Positions 12,072 through 22,300 of a stretch of 64,000 nucleotides of DNA are shown one piece after another. Positions within the stretch are counted from its first letter, which is position 1. Every line of letters begins with the position of its first letter. Under the pieces are notes generated by a model. The model was not told where the DNA came from and searched no databases. It saw only the letters and a list, made by a program, of their open reading frames with translations. The DNA comes from Andrena cerasifolii (taxonomy: Eukaryota > Arthropoda > Insecta > Hymenoptera > Andrenidae), in the NCBI RefSeq assembly GCF_050908995.1, contig NW_027484977.1:18992-82991 (forward strand), given 5' to 3'. A program made the translations under genes and the position numbers.

Positions 12072-13909
12072 TCTTCGCATATTTGCTCCTGTTGCCACTC
12101 GCTGTCATTAGCGACGATCAAATCATAACACCACTCGAAGGAGACACCGGACTCTTCTATGAAAAATTACCTGATATAAGGACCTTCCAATCACAATGGC
12201 GCCTAGTCACCTCTCTAGATGTTACTCGGTACCTCAGCTATGCTCCGCATGTGAAGCATTACATTTCATCGATGAATCAACTCTGTAATCGCCACGATTC
12301 CATCAACTGCCTCAGCAAGGAATTGGGACCTCGGTTAATCAAGAAAGAAGAAAACACCGTGCATTACAGCAATCTGATACGCACTGCAATAGGTGATACC
12401 CCACATTTTAAAAAACCATCCCCACGGCGCAGCGTACCTTTTGGATTCATCGGCACTCTCAGCAAAACATTATTTGGAACTTTATCACAAGAAGATGCAG
12501 AATACTACAACCGCGAATTAAACAAAGTTTATAAGGATCAACGCGAAATTACCGAAATAATAGCTAAACAAACGCATATTATAAAAGGAGAATTTTCACT
12601 CGCACATGCAAGGTTAGTTAATTTAACTCAAATTGTATCGCAACTGACGAAAACGATGGTCATACACTCCGAAGCATTACAAGAGACACAGTCAGACATT
12701 AGCAGATTACGTTTCGAAGCATCCATCAGGGACTCTGTAATCGAAATAGAAAGAGGGTTAGACGATTATAGCACCAACCTACTGTTGCTAATAGATGCAA
12801 TATTGTTAGCGAAACAAGGCATTTTACACCCTGCTATTCTGTCGCCAGAACAATTATTGAGATCAGCTCAAAAAATTAAGGAAACACTTGTTTATGAATT
12901 TCCCTTAACACCCGAAGAATTACTTATGGAACAAATTGAAAAAATAACAAATTTAAATGTAATTTTCACCAGAGGAAGGATACTTTTCGAACTCACCATA
13001 CCTCTTTTAGAGCAAAAAACGTACAGCTTATATAAAATATACCCATGTCCATCGACACATAACCTTGGAACAAAAAGGGTAGTTTCGTATATCCAGCCGC
13101 AAACCCAGTACATTGCAGTCTCATCAGACGAGCAACAATATTTTTCCCCAACGGAAGAATACTTGAAGATTTGCCGGTTTCACCACAATCAATTTTTGGG
13201 CCCAACTACCCTACCAGTATACCAAGCAGATCGACAACCAACTTGTGAATCTACTCTGTTATTAAACCCCACTTCGATAAATTGGAACACCTGTACCATT
13301 AAATTGACCGCACAAGTAAAACCGTACTGGCAGACTTTAAATGTACCAGCTACATGGCTTTACTTCATGCCTGAAAATAAAAAGGCACAAATTTATTGCA
13401 AAGGAAAGAAACCTATAACGCAAAATATCGCTACCATTGGAATCCTTAAACTACAACCCGGTTGCCAAGCAACAATAGACTCGGTACAATTAAAATCATT
13501 GGAAACCATCAATACCTCACAAAACATTGAATATTATCCCTCTAAATCTTACAATTTATCAGTAATTATACCAGAAGTCACCGAACATCATTTCGAAGTA
13601 TTGAAAATGAACGAGCAGAAACCCACAAAATGGGAGGATCTTCCAACAGCATTATCACTTACGGAAATAGAACAACGAGCCAGGAATTTTGCCACCTACC
13701 AAACATCCATTCGGCAGGTACAGGTCTCAACCTTTTCTTCCATTGGGGGCATAATAGTAATTCTGATCATAGTAAACACGATATTGGTCATGAAATGCAA
13801 ACTTCGTCAACTCAACAATAAAACAGAGTCTCCCAAAGAAAACCAAGAAGTAACAATAAATAAACCAAGCACATCCGAAACTCACAGTCCGTGCGCCACA
13901 GTTTTCTAA
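12068..13909 (+). CDS. env: Gypsy1 copy A envelope glycoprotein (F-like)
   Basis: 613 residues, starting at an ATG that overlaps the pol stop by four bases. It has an N-terminal hydrophobic signal peptide (about 1-15), a dibasic site (RR at 120-121) followed by a Gly-rich hydrophobic stretch (about 122-140) with the look of a fusion peptide, a long ectodomain with helices and scattered cysteines, a transmembrane segment at about 557-574 and a ~39-residue cytoplasmic tail. This layout is that of insect errantivirus envelopes, which are related to baculovirus F proteins; it would be a type I membrane fusion protein. Usually env is translated from a spliced RNA; I could not define the splice sites. 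The gene is uninterrupted in this copy and wholly absent from copy B. Confidence 0.88.
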   Translation: MIFAYLLLLPLAVISDDQIITPLEGDTGLFYEKLPDIRTFQSQWRLVTSLDVTRYLSYAPHVKHYISSMNQLCNRHDSINCLSKELGPRLIKKEENTVHYSNLIRTAIGDTPHFKKPSPRRSVPFGFIGTLSKTLFGTLSQEDAEYYNRELNKVYKDQREITEIIAKQTHIIKGEFSLAHARLVNLTQIVSQLTKTMVIHSEALQETQSDISRLRFEASIRDSVIEIERGLDDYSTNLLLLIDAILLAKQGILHPAILSPEQLLRSAQKIKETLVYEFPLTPEELLMEQIEKITNLNVIFTRGRILFELTIPLLEQKTYSLYKIYPCPSTHNLGTKRVVSYIQPQTQYIAVSSDEQQYFSPTEEYLKICRFHHNQFLGPTTLPVYQADRQPTCESTLLLNPTSINWNTCTIKLTAQVKPYWQTLNVPATWLYFMPENKKAQIYCKGKKPITQNIATIGILKLQPGCQATIDSVQLKSLETINTSQNIEYYPSKSYNLSVIIPEVTEHHFEVLKMNEQKPTKWEDLPTALSLTEIEQRARNFATYQTSIRQVQVSTFSSIGGIIVILIIVNTILVMKCKLRQLNNKTESPKENQEVTINKPSTSETHSPCATVF

Positions 13910-13991
13910 AGGGATGAAACCACTCCCACGAGAATCCCTCCTCTGGGACACGTATAGTTTCAGGGTGGGGGCGCGATAAGGGTTTCTTCCC

Positions 13992-14024
13992 TATAAAAGC
14001 AGGGCATCAGGCCCCTTAACTCAG
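13992..14024 (+). promoter_or_regulatory. Internal core promoter: TATA box plus TCAG initiator
   Basis: TATAAAAG at 13992-13999 and TCAG at 14021-14024. The A of TCAG lies 31 bases from the first T of the TATA box, the standard spacing for arthropod core promoters. ORF3 begins 20 bases after the predicted start site. The site lies 82 bases after the env stop, inside the element and not in an LTR. Copy B has lost it by deletion. Confidence 0.65.
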
Positions 14025-14042
14025 CACAACTCCTGCTTCTAC

Positions 14043-14393
14043 ATGTCTAAGAGCATCGCTACACAGACCACGCTAGACGAGGGAACAAGGACCATAGCAG
14101 TACAAACAGGACATCACGGATCTTGGGAAACTTCATCCCGAGTGGGTACTACACTCACACCAAGGCCGTATAACCGCAGCACGGGAGGAATTGTCAAGAG
14201 AGGCCGAAGCTCTTTGACTCGGAAGACCAGTGTCAAGTCGGTGGGCGTCCAAAAAACCGACATTAAACCCCATCGCTGCATCCCGGACTGTTTGGTGCTC
14301 CGGGAAATAACCGACGACAACATTCGTAATTGGACACCAGGCGAACAGATCGTCACGAAAAAACGCAAACATGAGGACCATCTCAGCGCGTGA
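14043..14393 (+). CDS. ORF3: small basic protein with TQT/VQT (LC8-like) motifs
   Basis: 116 residues, not recognised as a known family. The N-terminus holds IATQTT (TQT at 7-9) and IAVQTG (VQT at 20-22), which fit the core of dynein light chain LC8-binding motifs and are 13 residues apart, plus a weaker VQK at 69-71. The middle is Ser/Thr/Arg-rich, and the end has a basic KKRK cluster that could be a nuclear signal. It starts 20 bases below the internal initiator, with a poor start context (T at -3). It overlaps ORF4 by 23 bases in a different frame. Copy B keeps only a 5'-truncated, broken version. LC8 binding is inference from short motifs; the overlap and promoter support expression. Confidence 0.6.
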   Translation: MSKSIATQTTLDEGTRTIAVQTGHHGSWETSSRVGTTLTPRPYNRSTGGIVKRGRSSLTRKTSVKSVGVQKTDIKPHRCIPDCLVLREITDDNIRNWTPGEQIVTKKRKHEDHLSA

Positions 14394-14967
14394 CCTCGGC
14401 AACACTTCCCGCTGCCTGGTCATGTGCGTGGAGGACCCCACCCTGTTCTGGGTCGCCCTGGATACGTACAGCGAGGCAGCGAAGGTCATGATACGCGAAT
14501 TAAACGTACACATGATGTCGAAACAACATCTATGCCTGCCAACAATGTCCAGCATCAGGCCAGGACGACTCGTAACTATAAAGTCTCCCAGGAAGGGGTG
14601 GCTTCGCGGCGAGGTCACCGCAGTAAATGGGACCATCTGCAGCATCTTCTTTGGCGATTATGGGATCACGATGGACTGCCCTGTCGCGGAATTGCGATCC
14701 TTGCCACCGCGGTTCCATGCCCTCCCCTGGCAGACAGTGAGGATCCGTCTGAGGGGCGTTAAGTTACGCTCCCGCCGACCGCTCCAGAGGACGACGCGGA
14801 TCGCAGAGATGGTAATGGCGAGAAGGAAGGGCCTCCTCGCCAACATACAGTCAACACTGGACGGCTTCACGGCCACGCTGACGCTCGACCGGCTACCCGG
14901 ACAACCTCCACTAGACGTCATTGACCACTGGCTGGAGCTGGGCTACGTGATACCCAGCGACGACTAA
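14371..14967 (+). CDS. ORF4: stand-alone extended Tudor domain protein
   Basis: 198 residues that read as one complete extended Tudor (eTudor) domain. An SN-like first strand region (about 15-48, with VEDPTLFWVAL) leads into the Tudor core (about 62-130: PGRLVTIK, GWLRGEV, FFGDYG, ELRSLPPRF, LPWQTV) and an SN-like C-terminal part ending in DHWLELGYV. In this family the 'F-DYGN' pattern helps bind symmetric dimethyl-arginine on Piwi proteins; here the Asn is Ile (DYGI, 96-99), so binding may be altered. The start AUG has A at -3 and is the first AUG after that of ORF3, in any frame. Tudor proteins organise piRNA complexes; a capture from a host gene and a role against or within piRNA silencing are inference. 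Confidence 0.75.
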   Translation: MRTISARDLGNTSRCLVMCVEDPTLFWVALDTYSEAAKVMIRELNVHMMSKQHLCLPTMSSIRPGRLVTIKSPRKGWLRGEVTAVNGTICSIFFGDYGITMDCPVAELRSLPPRFHALPWQTVRIRLRGVKLRSRRPLQRTTRIAEMVMARRKGLLANIQSTLDGFTATLTLDRLPGQPPLDVIDHWLELGYVIPSDD

Positions 14968-15088
14968 ACTTTTACACCCCGCAACACCTAGCGATAAGTA
15001 CACATTACATTACACTACACCCGACAATTCTTTCTCACACTCTTGTTTACAAAAGGATTTGTGGGGCGTTTTTCCTTCTTTTGAAAAG

Positions 15089-15107
15089 CATCGCGAGAAT
15101 CGCGATG
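15089..15107 (+). other. Perfect hairpin just upstream of the polypurine tract
   Basis: CATCGCGA, GAA, TCGCGATG: an 8-bp stem with a three-base loop, 10 bases before the PPT. In copy B the corresponding left arm has one change (CATCACGA), which breaks a pair. Could be a structured element near plus-strand priming. Confidence 0.55.
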
Positions 15108-15117
15108 TTTTGTCTAC

Positions 15118-15126
15118 GGGGGGAGA
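15118..15126 (+). other. Polypurine tract of Gypsy1 copy A
   Basis: GGGGGGAGA directly abuts the 3' LTR (TGTTACG). This is the expected plus-strand primer site. Copy B has AAGGGGGGAGA at the same place (41320-41330). Confidence 0.85.
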
Positions 15127-16392
15127 TGTTACGTATGTGGATTTTTCCCCATACGCCGCTCTCAACCACTTTTCGAGCTCGCGTCTACGAAGGGAAAACG
15201 CCCTAAAAATCCTTTTGCTTATCACATACCACTAAGGGGGGTCATGATCTCGACCATCTGGATCACGACCATGGGAACGGGAGTGACACGACGACGACCC
15301 CGAAGAATTTCCTTATATGGAAATTTCAAATGCATCCCCACTCATTTTTGGGACTATATAAACCCTTTGGTTTCTACCCTCTGCGGTTAAAAGCAGTACA
15401 GTTACGCGTAGAGTAACGTTGTGTCACGCTCGTACCGAGTCGGTTGAATTCAGTAAGATCGAGCTAAAGTCTCTGTCGGAATCACAGTTGACCCCATAGA
15501 ATCCGCGAGTTCGGTTTACATTCTATTGGACACTTTGTAATAGCCGCTCGTACGCCCCGCATCGCCAGTGCGTCAACACCGAGCAAATTAGTGGTAATTT
15601 TCACACATTTATTACACTATTTAATCGCGACATTCACATTTGTACCAACTAATCTTGAATACACGAATGGTGTTCACTTCTAAATCGAGTTGATTCGTTA
15701 AACCCATCTTTTACCCAGCGATCCTTATTAAACTTAGTAGCGCTCACCCACTGATACAACTTTACCGCTCGAGTTGTATCAAATAAAAATTAAGAGTTAC
15801 GAGGCATTAATAACATTTCCCGCGACTCCCTGATCTAGCATCAGGTTAGTTAGCAACCTTTCATCCAAATAAAGGAATTTTACCAACCTAGTGGCTCCCC
15901 GATTTCGCATCGGGTTCGTCCACGTGTAACCCTCCTACGGCTCCCTGATTTCGCATCAGGTTCGTCCGTATCCTACAGCTCCCTGGTTTCGCACCAGGTT
16001 CGTCTGTAAGTCTACCAACCTCCGAACAGCTCCCTGGTTTCGCACCAGGTTCTTCTGTGAATAATCCAACCTCCTAACAGCTCCTCGACTTCGCGTCGAG
16101 TTCGTCTGTGAACATCATCCTAGTGACACCCCGATTTCGCATCGGGTTCGTTCACGACGTTTCACCCTCCTGCGGCTCCCTGATTTCAAATCAGGTTCGT
16201 CCGCGCTTGACTCCATTCCGAGAGGCTCCCTGATTTCGCATCAGGTTCGTCCTCGCCGTCAATAATCCAAGCGGCTCCCTGATTTCGCATCAGGTTCGTC
16301 CGCGCACCTTACTAACAAATTCGTTAACCATATTCCTTGGGAAATACCCTTCTCGCCGGCCTCTCGCGTTGCCGCAGCCCCGGCTCGTAACA
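15127..16392 (+). repeat. 3' LTR of Gypsy1 copy A
   Basis: 1266 bp. By eye it differs from the 5' LTR by one A deletion (near 15702) and two substitutions (near 16053 and 16230). It keeps the TATA box, AATAAA and all ten hairpins; one substitution (G to T) falls in the 3' internal loop of hairpin 5, not in a stem. Confidence 0.95.
15822..16303 (+). other. Hairpin array, 3' LTR of Gypsy1 copy A
   Basis: Same ten-unit array as at 5913-6394. All stems are as in the 5' LTR. Confidence 0.85.
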
Positions 16393-19300
16393 ATTTTTAA
16401 ATTTTTTTTTTAAAATTTAAAAATTTTTTGAAAATTTAAAAAAAAAATTTTTATTTTTAAATTTTTTTTATATTATTTAAAAAAAAATTAAATTTTTAAT
16501 TAATTTTTGAAATTTTTTTAAATTTAATTTTTTTTATTTTTTTTTAATTTTTTACAAAAATTTTTCAAATTTTTTTTTCAATTTTTTTTTAAAATTTTTA
16601 TTTAATTTTTTTTCAAATTTTAAAAAAAAATTTTATTCTTTTTATATTTAAATTTTTTTAATTTTTTTAAAAATTTAAAATTTTTTTTTCAAATTATTTA
16701 AAATTTTTTTAATTTTTTTAAATTTTTAAAATTTTTTTTTTAAATTTAAAAATTTTGTAAATTTTTTTTAAAATTTTTTTTTAAATTTAAAATTTTTTTT
16801 CAAATTTAAAAATTTTTTTTTTAATTTTTATATATTTTTTTTTAAAAAATATTTAAATTTTTATTTAATTTTTTAATTTTTATTTAAATTTAAAAAAATT
16901 CTTTTAATTTTTTAAAAATTATTTCTTTTTATTTCAAAAAATGTTTTTTTCATTTTTTTAAATTTTTTTTATATTTTTTATTTAATTTTTTTTAAATTTT
17001 TATTTAATTTTTTAAAATTTAAAAAAATTTTTTTTATATTTAAATTTTTTAAATTTTTTTTAAAAATTTAAAAAAAAAATTTCAAATTATTCAAAATTTT
17101 TTTAATTTTTTTAAAATTTTTTAACAATTTTTAATATTTTTTAAATTTTTATTTTTCTTTTATTTTACTTTTTTTATTTTTTTTAAATTTTAAATGTTTT
17201 TTTTTAATTTTCTTATAATTTTTTTAATTTTTTTAAAATTTAAAAAATTTTTTTTTAAATTTTTAAAATTTTTTTTGAAAATATAAAATTTTTTTTTTAA
17301 ATTTTTTAAAATTCTTTTTACAAATTTTTATTTAACTTTTTTTATTTTTTTTAATTTTTTAAAAAAATATTTGGAAATTTTTTTAAATTTTTTTGAAAAT
17401 TTTTTGAATTTTTTTTTAATTTTTTTGAAAATTTTTAAAATTTTTTTTTAAGTTTTTTATATTGTTTTTAATTTTTTAAAAAATTTTTATTTAATTTTTA
17501 AAATTTTTTAAAAATTTTTTTAAAAAATATTTTTAAATTTTTTTAAAATTTTTAAAATTATATTTTAATTTTTTAACAATTTTTTTTAAATGTTTAAAAA
17601 AAAATTTTTTAATTTTTTTTTAAATTTTTATTTAATTTTTTTAAATTTTATTTAAATTTTTTAAAATTTTTTTAAAATTTTTTTTTCAAATTATTTAAAA
17701 TTTTTAAATTTTTTTTAATTTTTTAGAATTTTTTTTTAAATTTAAAAATTTTTGAAATTTTTTTTTAAATTTAAACATTTTTAAATTTTTTTTTAATTTT
17801 TTACAAAAAATTTTTTAATTTTTTACAAAAAATTTTTTAATTTTTTACAAAAATTTTTTTAATTTTTTTTATATTTTTTAAATTTTAAAAAAAAATTTTT
17901 CTTTATTTTTTATTTCTTTTTAATTAAAAAAAAAATATTTATTTTTGTTTTAAATTATTATTTTTTTAAAATTTTTATTTGTTTATTTTTTTTTAAATTT
18001 TTTTATTTTTCTTTTAAATTTTTGTATATTTTTTTTTAAATTTTTATTTTTCTTTTATTTTACATTTTTAAATTTTTTTTAAATTTTAAATGTTTTTTTT
18101 AATTTTCTTATAATTTTTTTTTTAAATTTTTAAATTTTTTTTATTTTTTTTTAAATTTTTTAAATTTTTTTTGAAAATTTAAAAATTTTTTGAAAATTTA
18201 AAAATTTTTTTTTTATTTTTAAAATTTTTTTATATTTTTTAAAAAAAATTTTAAATTTTTAATTAATTTTTAAAATTTTTTTAAATTTAATTTTTTTTTA
18301 TTTTTTTTTAATTTTTTACAAAATTTTTTTTAATTTTTTTTTCAATTTTTTTTTAAATTTTTATTTAATTTTTTTTCAATTTTTTAAAAAAAAAATTTTA
18401 TTCTTTTTATATTTAAATTTTTTTAATTTTTTTAGAAATTTAAATTTTTTTTCGAATTATTTAAAATTTTTTAAATTTTTTAAAATTTTTAAAATTTTTT
18501 TTTGAATTTAAAAATTTTTGTAATTTTTTTTTAAATTTAAACATTTTTAAAATTTTTTTTTTAATTTTTTACAAAAAATTTTTTAATTTTTTTTATATTT
18601 TTTAAATTTTAAAAATTTTTTTTTCTTTTTTTTTTATTTCTTTTTCATTAAAAAAAAATATTTATTTCTGTTTTAAATTATTATTTTTTTTAATTTTTAT
18701 CTGTTTATTTTTTTAAATTTTTTTATTTTTCTTTTAAATTTTTGTATATTTTTTTTTAAAATTTTTATTTTTCTTTTATTTTACATTTTTAAATTTTTTT
18801 AAATTTTAAATGTTTTTTTTAATTTTCTTATAATTTTTTTTTTAAATTTTAAAATTTTTTTTAATTTTTTTTAAATTTTTAAATTTTTTTTTGAAAATTT
18901 AAAAATTTTTTGAAAATTTAAAAAAAAATTTTTATTTTTTTTATATTTTTTAAAAAAAAATTTTAAATTTTTAATTAATTTTTAATTTTTTTTAAATTTT
19001 TGTTTTTCTTTTATTTTACTTTTTTAATTTTTTTTAAATTTTAAATGTTTTTTTTAATTTTCTTATAATTTTTTTTTTTAATTTTTTAAATTTTTTAAAA
19101 CTCTTTTTAAAATTTTTTTTAAATTTAAAAATTTTTTAAAATTTTTTTTTCAAATTATTTAAAAAATTTTTAATTTTTTTTAAATTTTATAACAATTTTT
19201 AATTTTTTTTTAATTTTTATTTTTCTTTTATTTTACATTTTTAATTTTTTTTAAATTTTAAATGTTATTTTTAATTTTCATATAATTTTTTTTTTTAATT

Positions 19301-22300
19301 TTTTAAATTTTTTAAAACTCTTTTTAAAATTTTTTTTAAATTTAAAAATTTTTTAAAATTTTTTTTTCAAATTATTTAAAAATTTTTTAATTTTTTTTAA
19401 ATTTTATAACAATTTTTAATTTTTTTTTAATTTTTATTTTTCTTTTATTTTACATTTTTAATTTTTTTTAAATTTTAAATGTTTTTTTTAATTTTCTTAT
19501 ATTTTTTTTTAAATTTTTAAAAAATTTTTAATTTTTTTTTAAATTTTAAAAATTTTTTTTTTTAATTTTTTAATTTTTTTTTTTAAATTTTTATTTAACT
19601 TTTTTTATTTTTTTTAATTTTTTAAAAAAAAATTTGAAAATTTTTTTAAATTCTTTGAAAATTTTTAAATTTTTTTTAAAAAATTTTTTATATTTTTTAT
19701 TTAATTTTTCAAAAAATTTTATTTAATTTTTTTAATTTTTTTCAAATTTTTTTTTAAATTTAAAATTTTTTTTCAAATTTTAAAATTTTTTTTTTAATTT
19801 TTATATATTTTTTTTTTAAAAAATATTTAAATTTTTATTTAATTTTTTAATTTTTATTTAAATTTAAAAAAATTCTTTTAATTTTTTAAAAATTATTTCT
19901 TTTTATTTCAAAAAATGTTTTTTTCATTTTTTAAAAATTTTTTTTATATTTTTTATTTAATTTTTTTAAAATTTTTATTTAATTTTTTAAAATTTAAAAA
20001 AAAAAATTTTTTATATTTAAATTTTTTAAATTTTTTTTAAAAATTTAAAAAAAAAATTTCAAATTATTCAAAATTTTTTTAATTTTTTTAAAATTTTTTA
20101 ACAATTTTTTTTTTTTTTAAATTTTTATTTTTCTTTTATTTTACTTTTTTTATTTTTTTTAAATTTTAAATGTTTTTTTTTAAATTTTTTAAAATTTTTT
20201 TTAAAAATTTTTATTTAACTTTTTTTAATTTTTTAAAAAAATATTTGGAAATTTTTTTAAATTTTTTTGAAAATTTTTTGAATTTTTTTTTAATTTTTTT
20301 GAAAATTTTTAAAATTTTTTTTTAAGTTTTTTATATTGTTTTTAATTTTTTAAAAAATTTTCATTTAATTTTTAAAATTTTTTAAAATTTTTTTTAAAAA
20401 ATATTTTTAAATTTTTTTTAAATTTTTAAAATTATATTTTAATTTTTTAACAATTTTTTTTAAATGTTTAAAAAAAAAATTTTAATTTTTTTTTAAATAT
20501 TTATTTAATTTTTTTAAATTTTTTAAAATTTTTTTTTCAAATTATTTAAAATTTTTAATTTTTTTTTTAATTTTTTAGAATTTTTTTTAAATTTAAAAAT
20601 TTTTGAATTTTTTTTTTAAATTTAAACATTTTTAAATTTTTTTTTAATTTTTTACAAAAAATTTTTTAATTTCTTTTATATTTTTAAAATTTTTAAAAAA
20701 AATTTTTCTTTATTTTTTATTTTTTTTAATTTTAAAAAAAATTATTTATTTTTGTTTTAAATTATTATTTTTTTTAAATTTTTATTTGTTTATTTTTTTA
20801 AAATTTTTTATTTTTCTTTTAAATTTTTGTATATTTTTTTTTTAAATTTTTATTTTTCTTTTATTTTACATTTTTAAATTTTTTTTAAATTTTAAATTTT
20901 TTTTTTAATTTTCTTATAATTTTTTTTTTAAATTTTTAAAATTTTTTTAATTTTTTTTAAATTTTTAAATTTTTTTTTTGAAAATTTAAAAATTTTTTGA
21001 AAATTTAAAAAAAAAATTTTTATTTTTAAATTTTTTTTATATTTTTTAAAAAAAAATTTTAATTTCTAATTAATTTTTGAAATTTTTTTAAATTTAATTT
21101 TTTTTATTTTTTTTTAATTTTTTACAAAAATTTTTTTAATTTTTTTTTCAATTTTTTTTAAAATTTTTATTTAATTTTTTTTCAATTTTTAAAAAAAAAT
21201 TTTTTATTCTTTTTATATTTAAATTTTTTAATTTTTTTAAAAATTTAAAATTTTTTTTTCAAATTATTTAAAATTTTTTTAATTTTTTTAAATTTTTTAA
21301 ATTTTTTTTTTAAATTTAAAAATTTTGTAAATTTTTTTTTAAAATTTTCAAAAAATTTTATTTAATTTTTTTAATTTTTTAGAATTTTTTTTTAAATTTA
21401 AAAATTTTTGAAATTTTTTTTTAAATTTAAACATTTTTAAATTTTTTTTTAATTTTTTACAAAAAATTTTTTAATTTTTTACAAAAAATTTTTTAATTTT
21501 TTACAAAAATTTTTTTAATTTTTTTTATATTTTTTAAATTTTAAAAAAAAAATTTTCTTTATTTTTTATTTCTTTTTAATTAAAAAAAAAATATTTATTT
21601 TTGTTTTAAATTATTATTTTTTTAAAATTTTTATTTGTTTATTTTTTTTTAAATTTTTTTATTTTTCTTTTAAATTTTTGTATATTTTTTTTTTAAATTT
21701 TTATTTTTCTTTTATTTTACATTTTTAAATTTTTTTTAAATTTTAAATGTTTTTTTTTAATTTTCTTATAATTTTTTTTTTAAATTTTTAAATTTTTTTT
21801 AATTTTTTTTAAATTTTTTAAATTTTTTTTGAAAATTTAAAAATTTTTTGAAAATTTAAAAATTTTTTGAAAATTTAAAAATTTTTTTTTTATTTTTAAA
21901 ATTTTTTTATATTTTTTAAAAAAAATTTTAAATTTTTAATTAATTTTTAAAATTTTTTTAAATTTAATTTTTTTTTAATTTTTTACAAAATTTTTTTTAA
22001 TTTTTTTTTCAATTTTTTTTTTAAATTTTTATTTAATTTTTTTTTTCAATTTTTAAAAAAAAAAATTTTTATTTTTTTTATATTTTTTAAAAAAAAATTT
22101 TAAATTTTTAATTAATTTTTAATTTTTTTTAAATTTTTGTTTTTCTTTTATTTTACTTTTTTATTTTTTTTTAAATTTTAAATGTTTTTTTTAATTTTCA
22201 TATAATTTTTTTTTTAATTTTTTAAATTTTTTAAAACTCTTTTTAAAATTTTTTTTAAATTTAAAAATTTTTTAAAATTTTTTTTTCAAATTATTTAAAA

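Larger units (their letters stand above)
5217..16392 (+). mobile_element. Gypsy1 copy A: complete env-bearing Gypsy (errantivirus-like) LTR retroelement
   Basis: Order is 5' LTR, tRNA primer site, gag, pol, env, internal promoter, ORF3, ORF4, polypurine tract, 3' LTR. The termini are TGTTACG and CGTAACA, a perfect 7-bp inverted repeat. The LTRs (1267 and 1266 bp) differ by about three positions by eye, which points to a recent insertion, and all five ORFs are open. The left flank is the 277-bp satellite and the right flank is AT satellite; the bases next to the ends (gtaa, attt) are not a target-site duplication, so the element bridges two unrelated satellites. Confidence 0.95.

Noticed and set aside
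14133..14645. 170-residue ORF on the - strand
   Set aside because: Antisense to ORF3 and ORF4, no domain.
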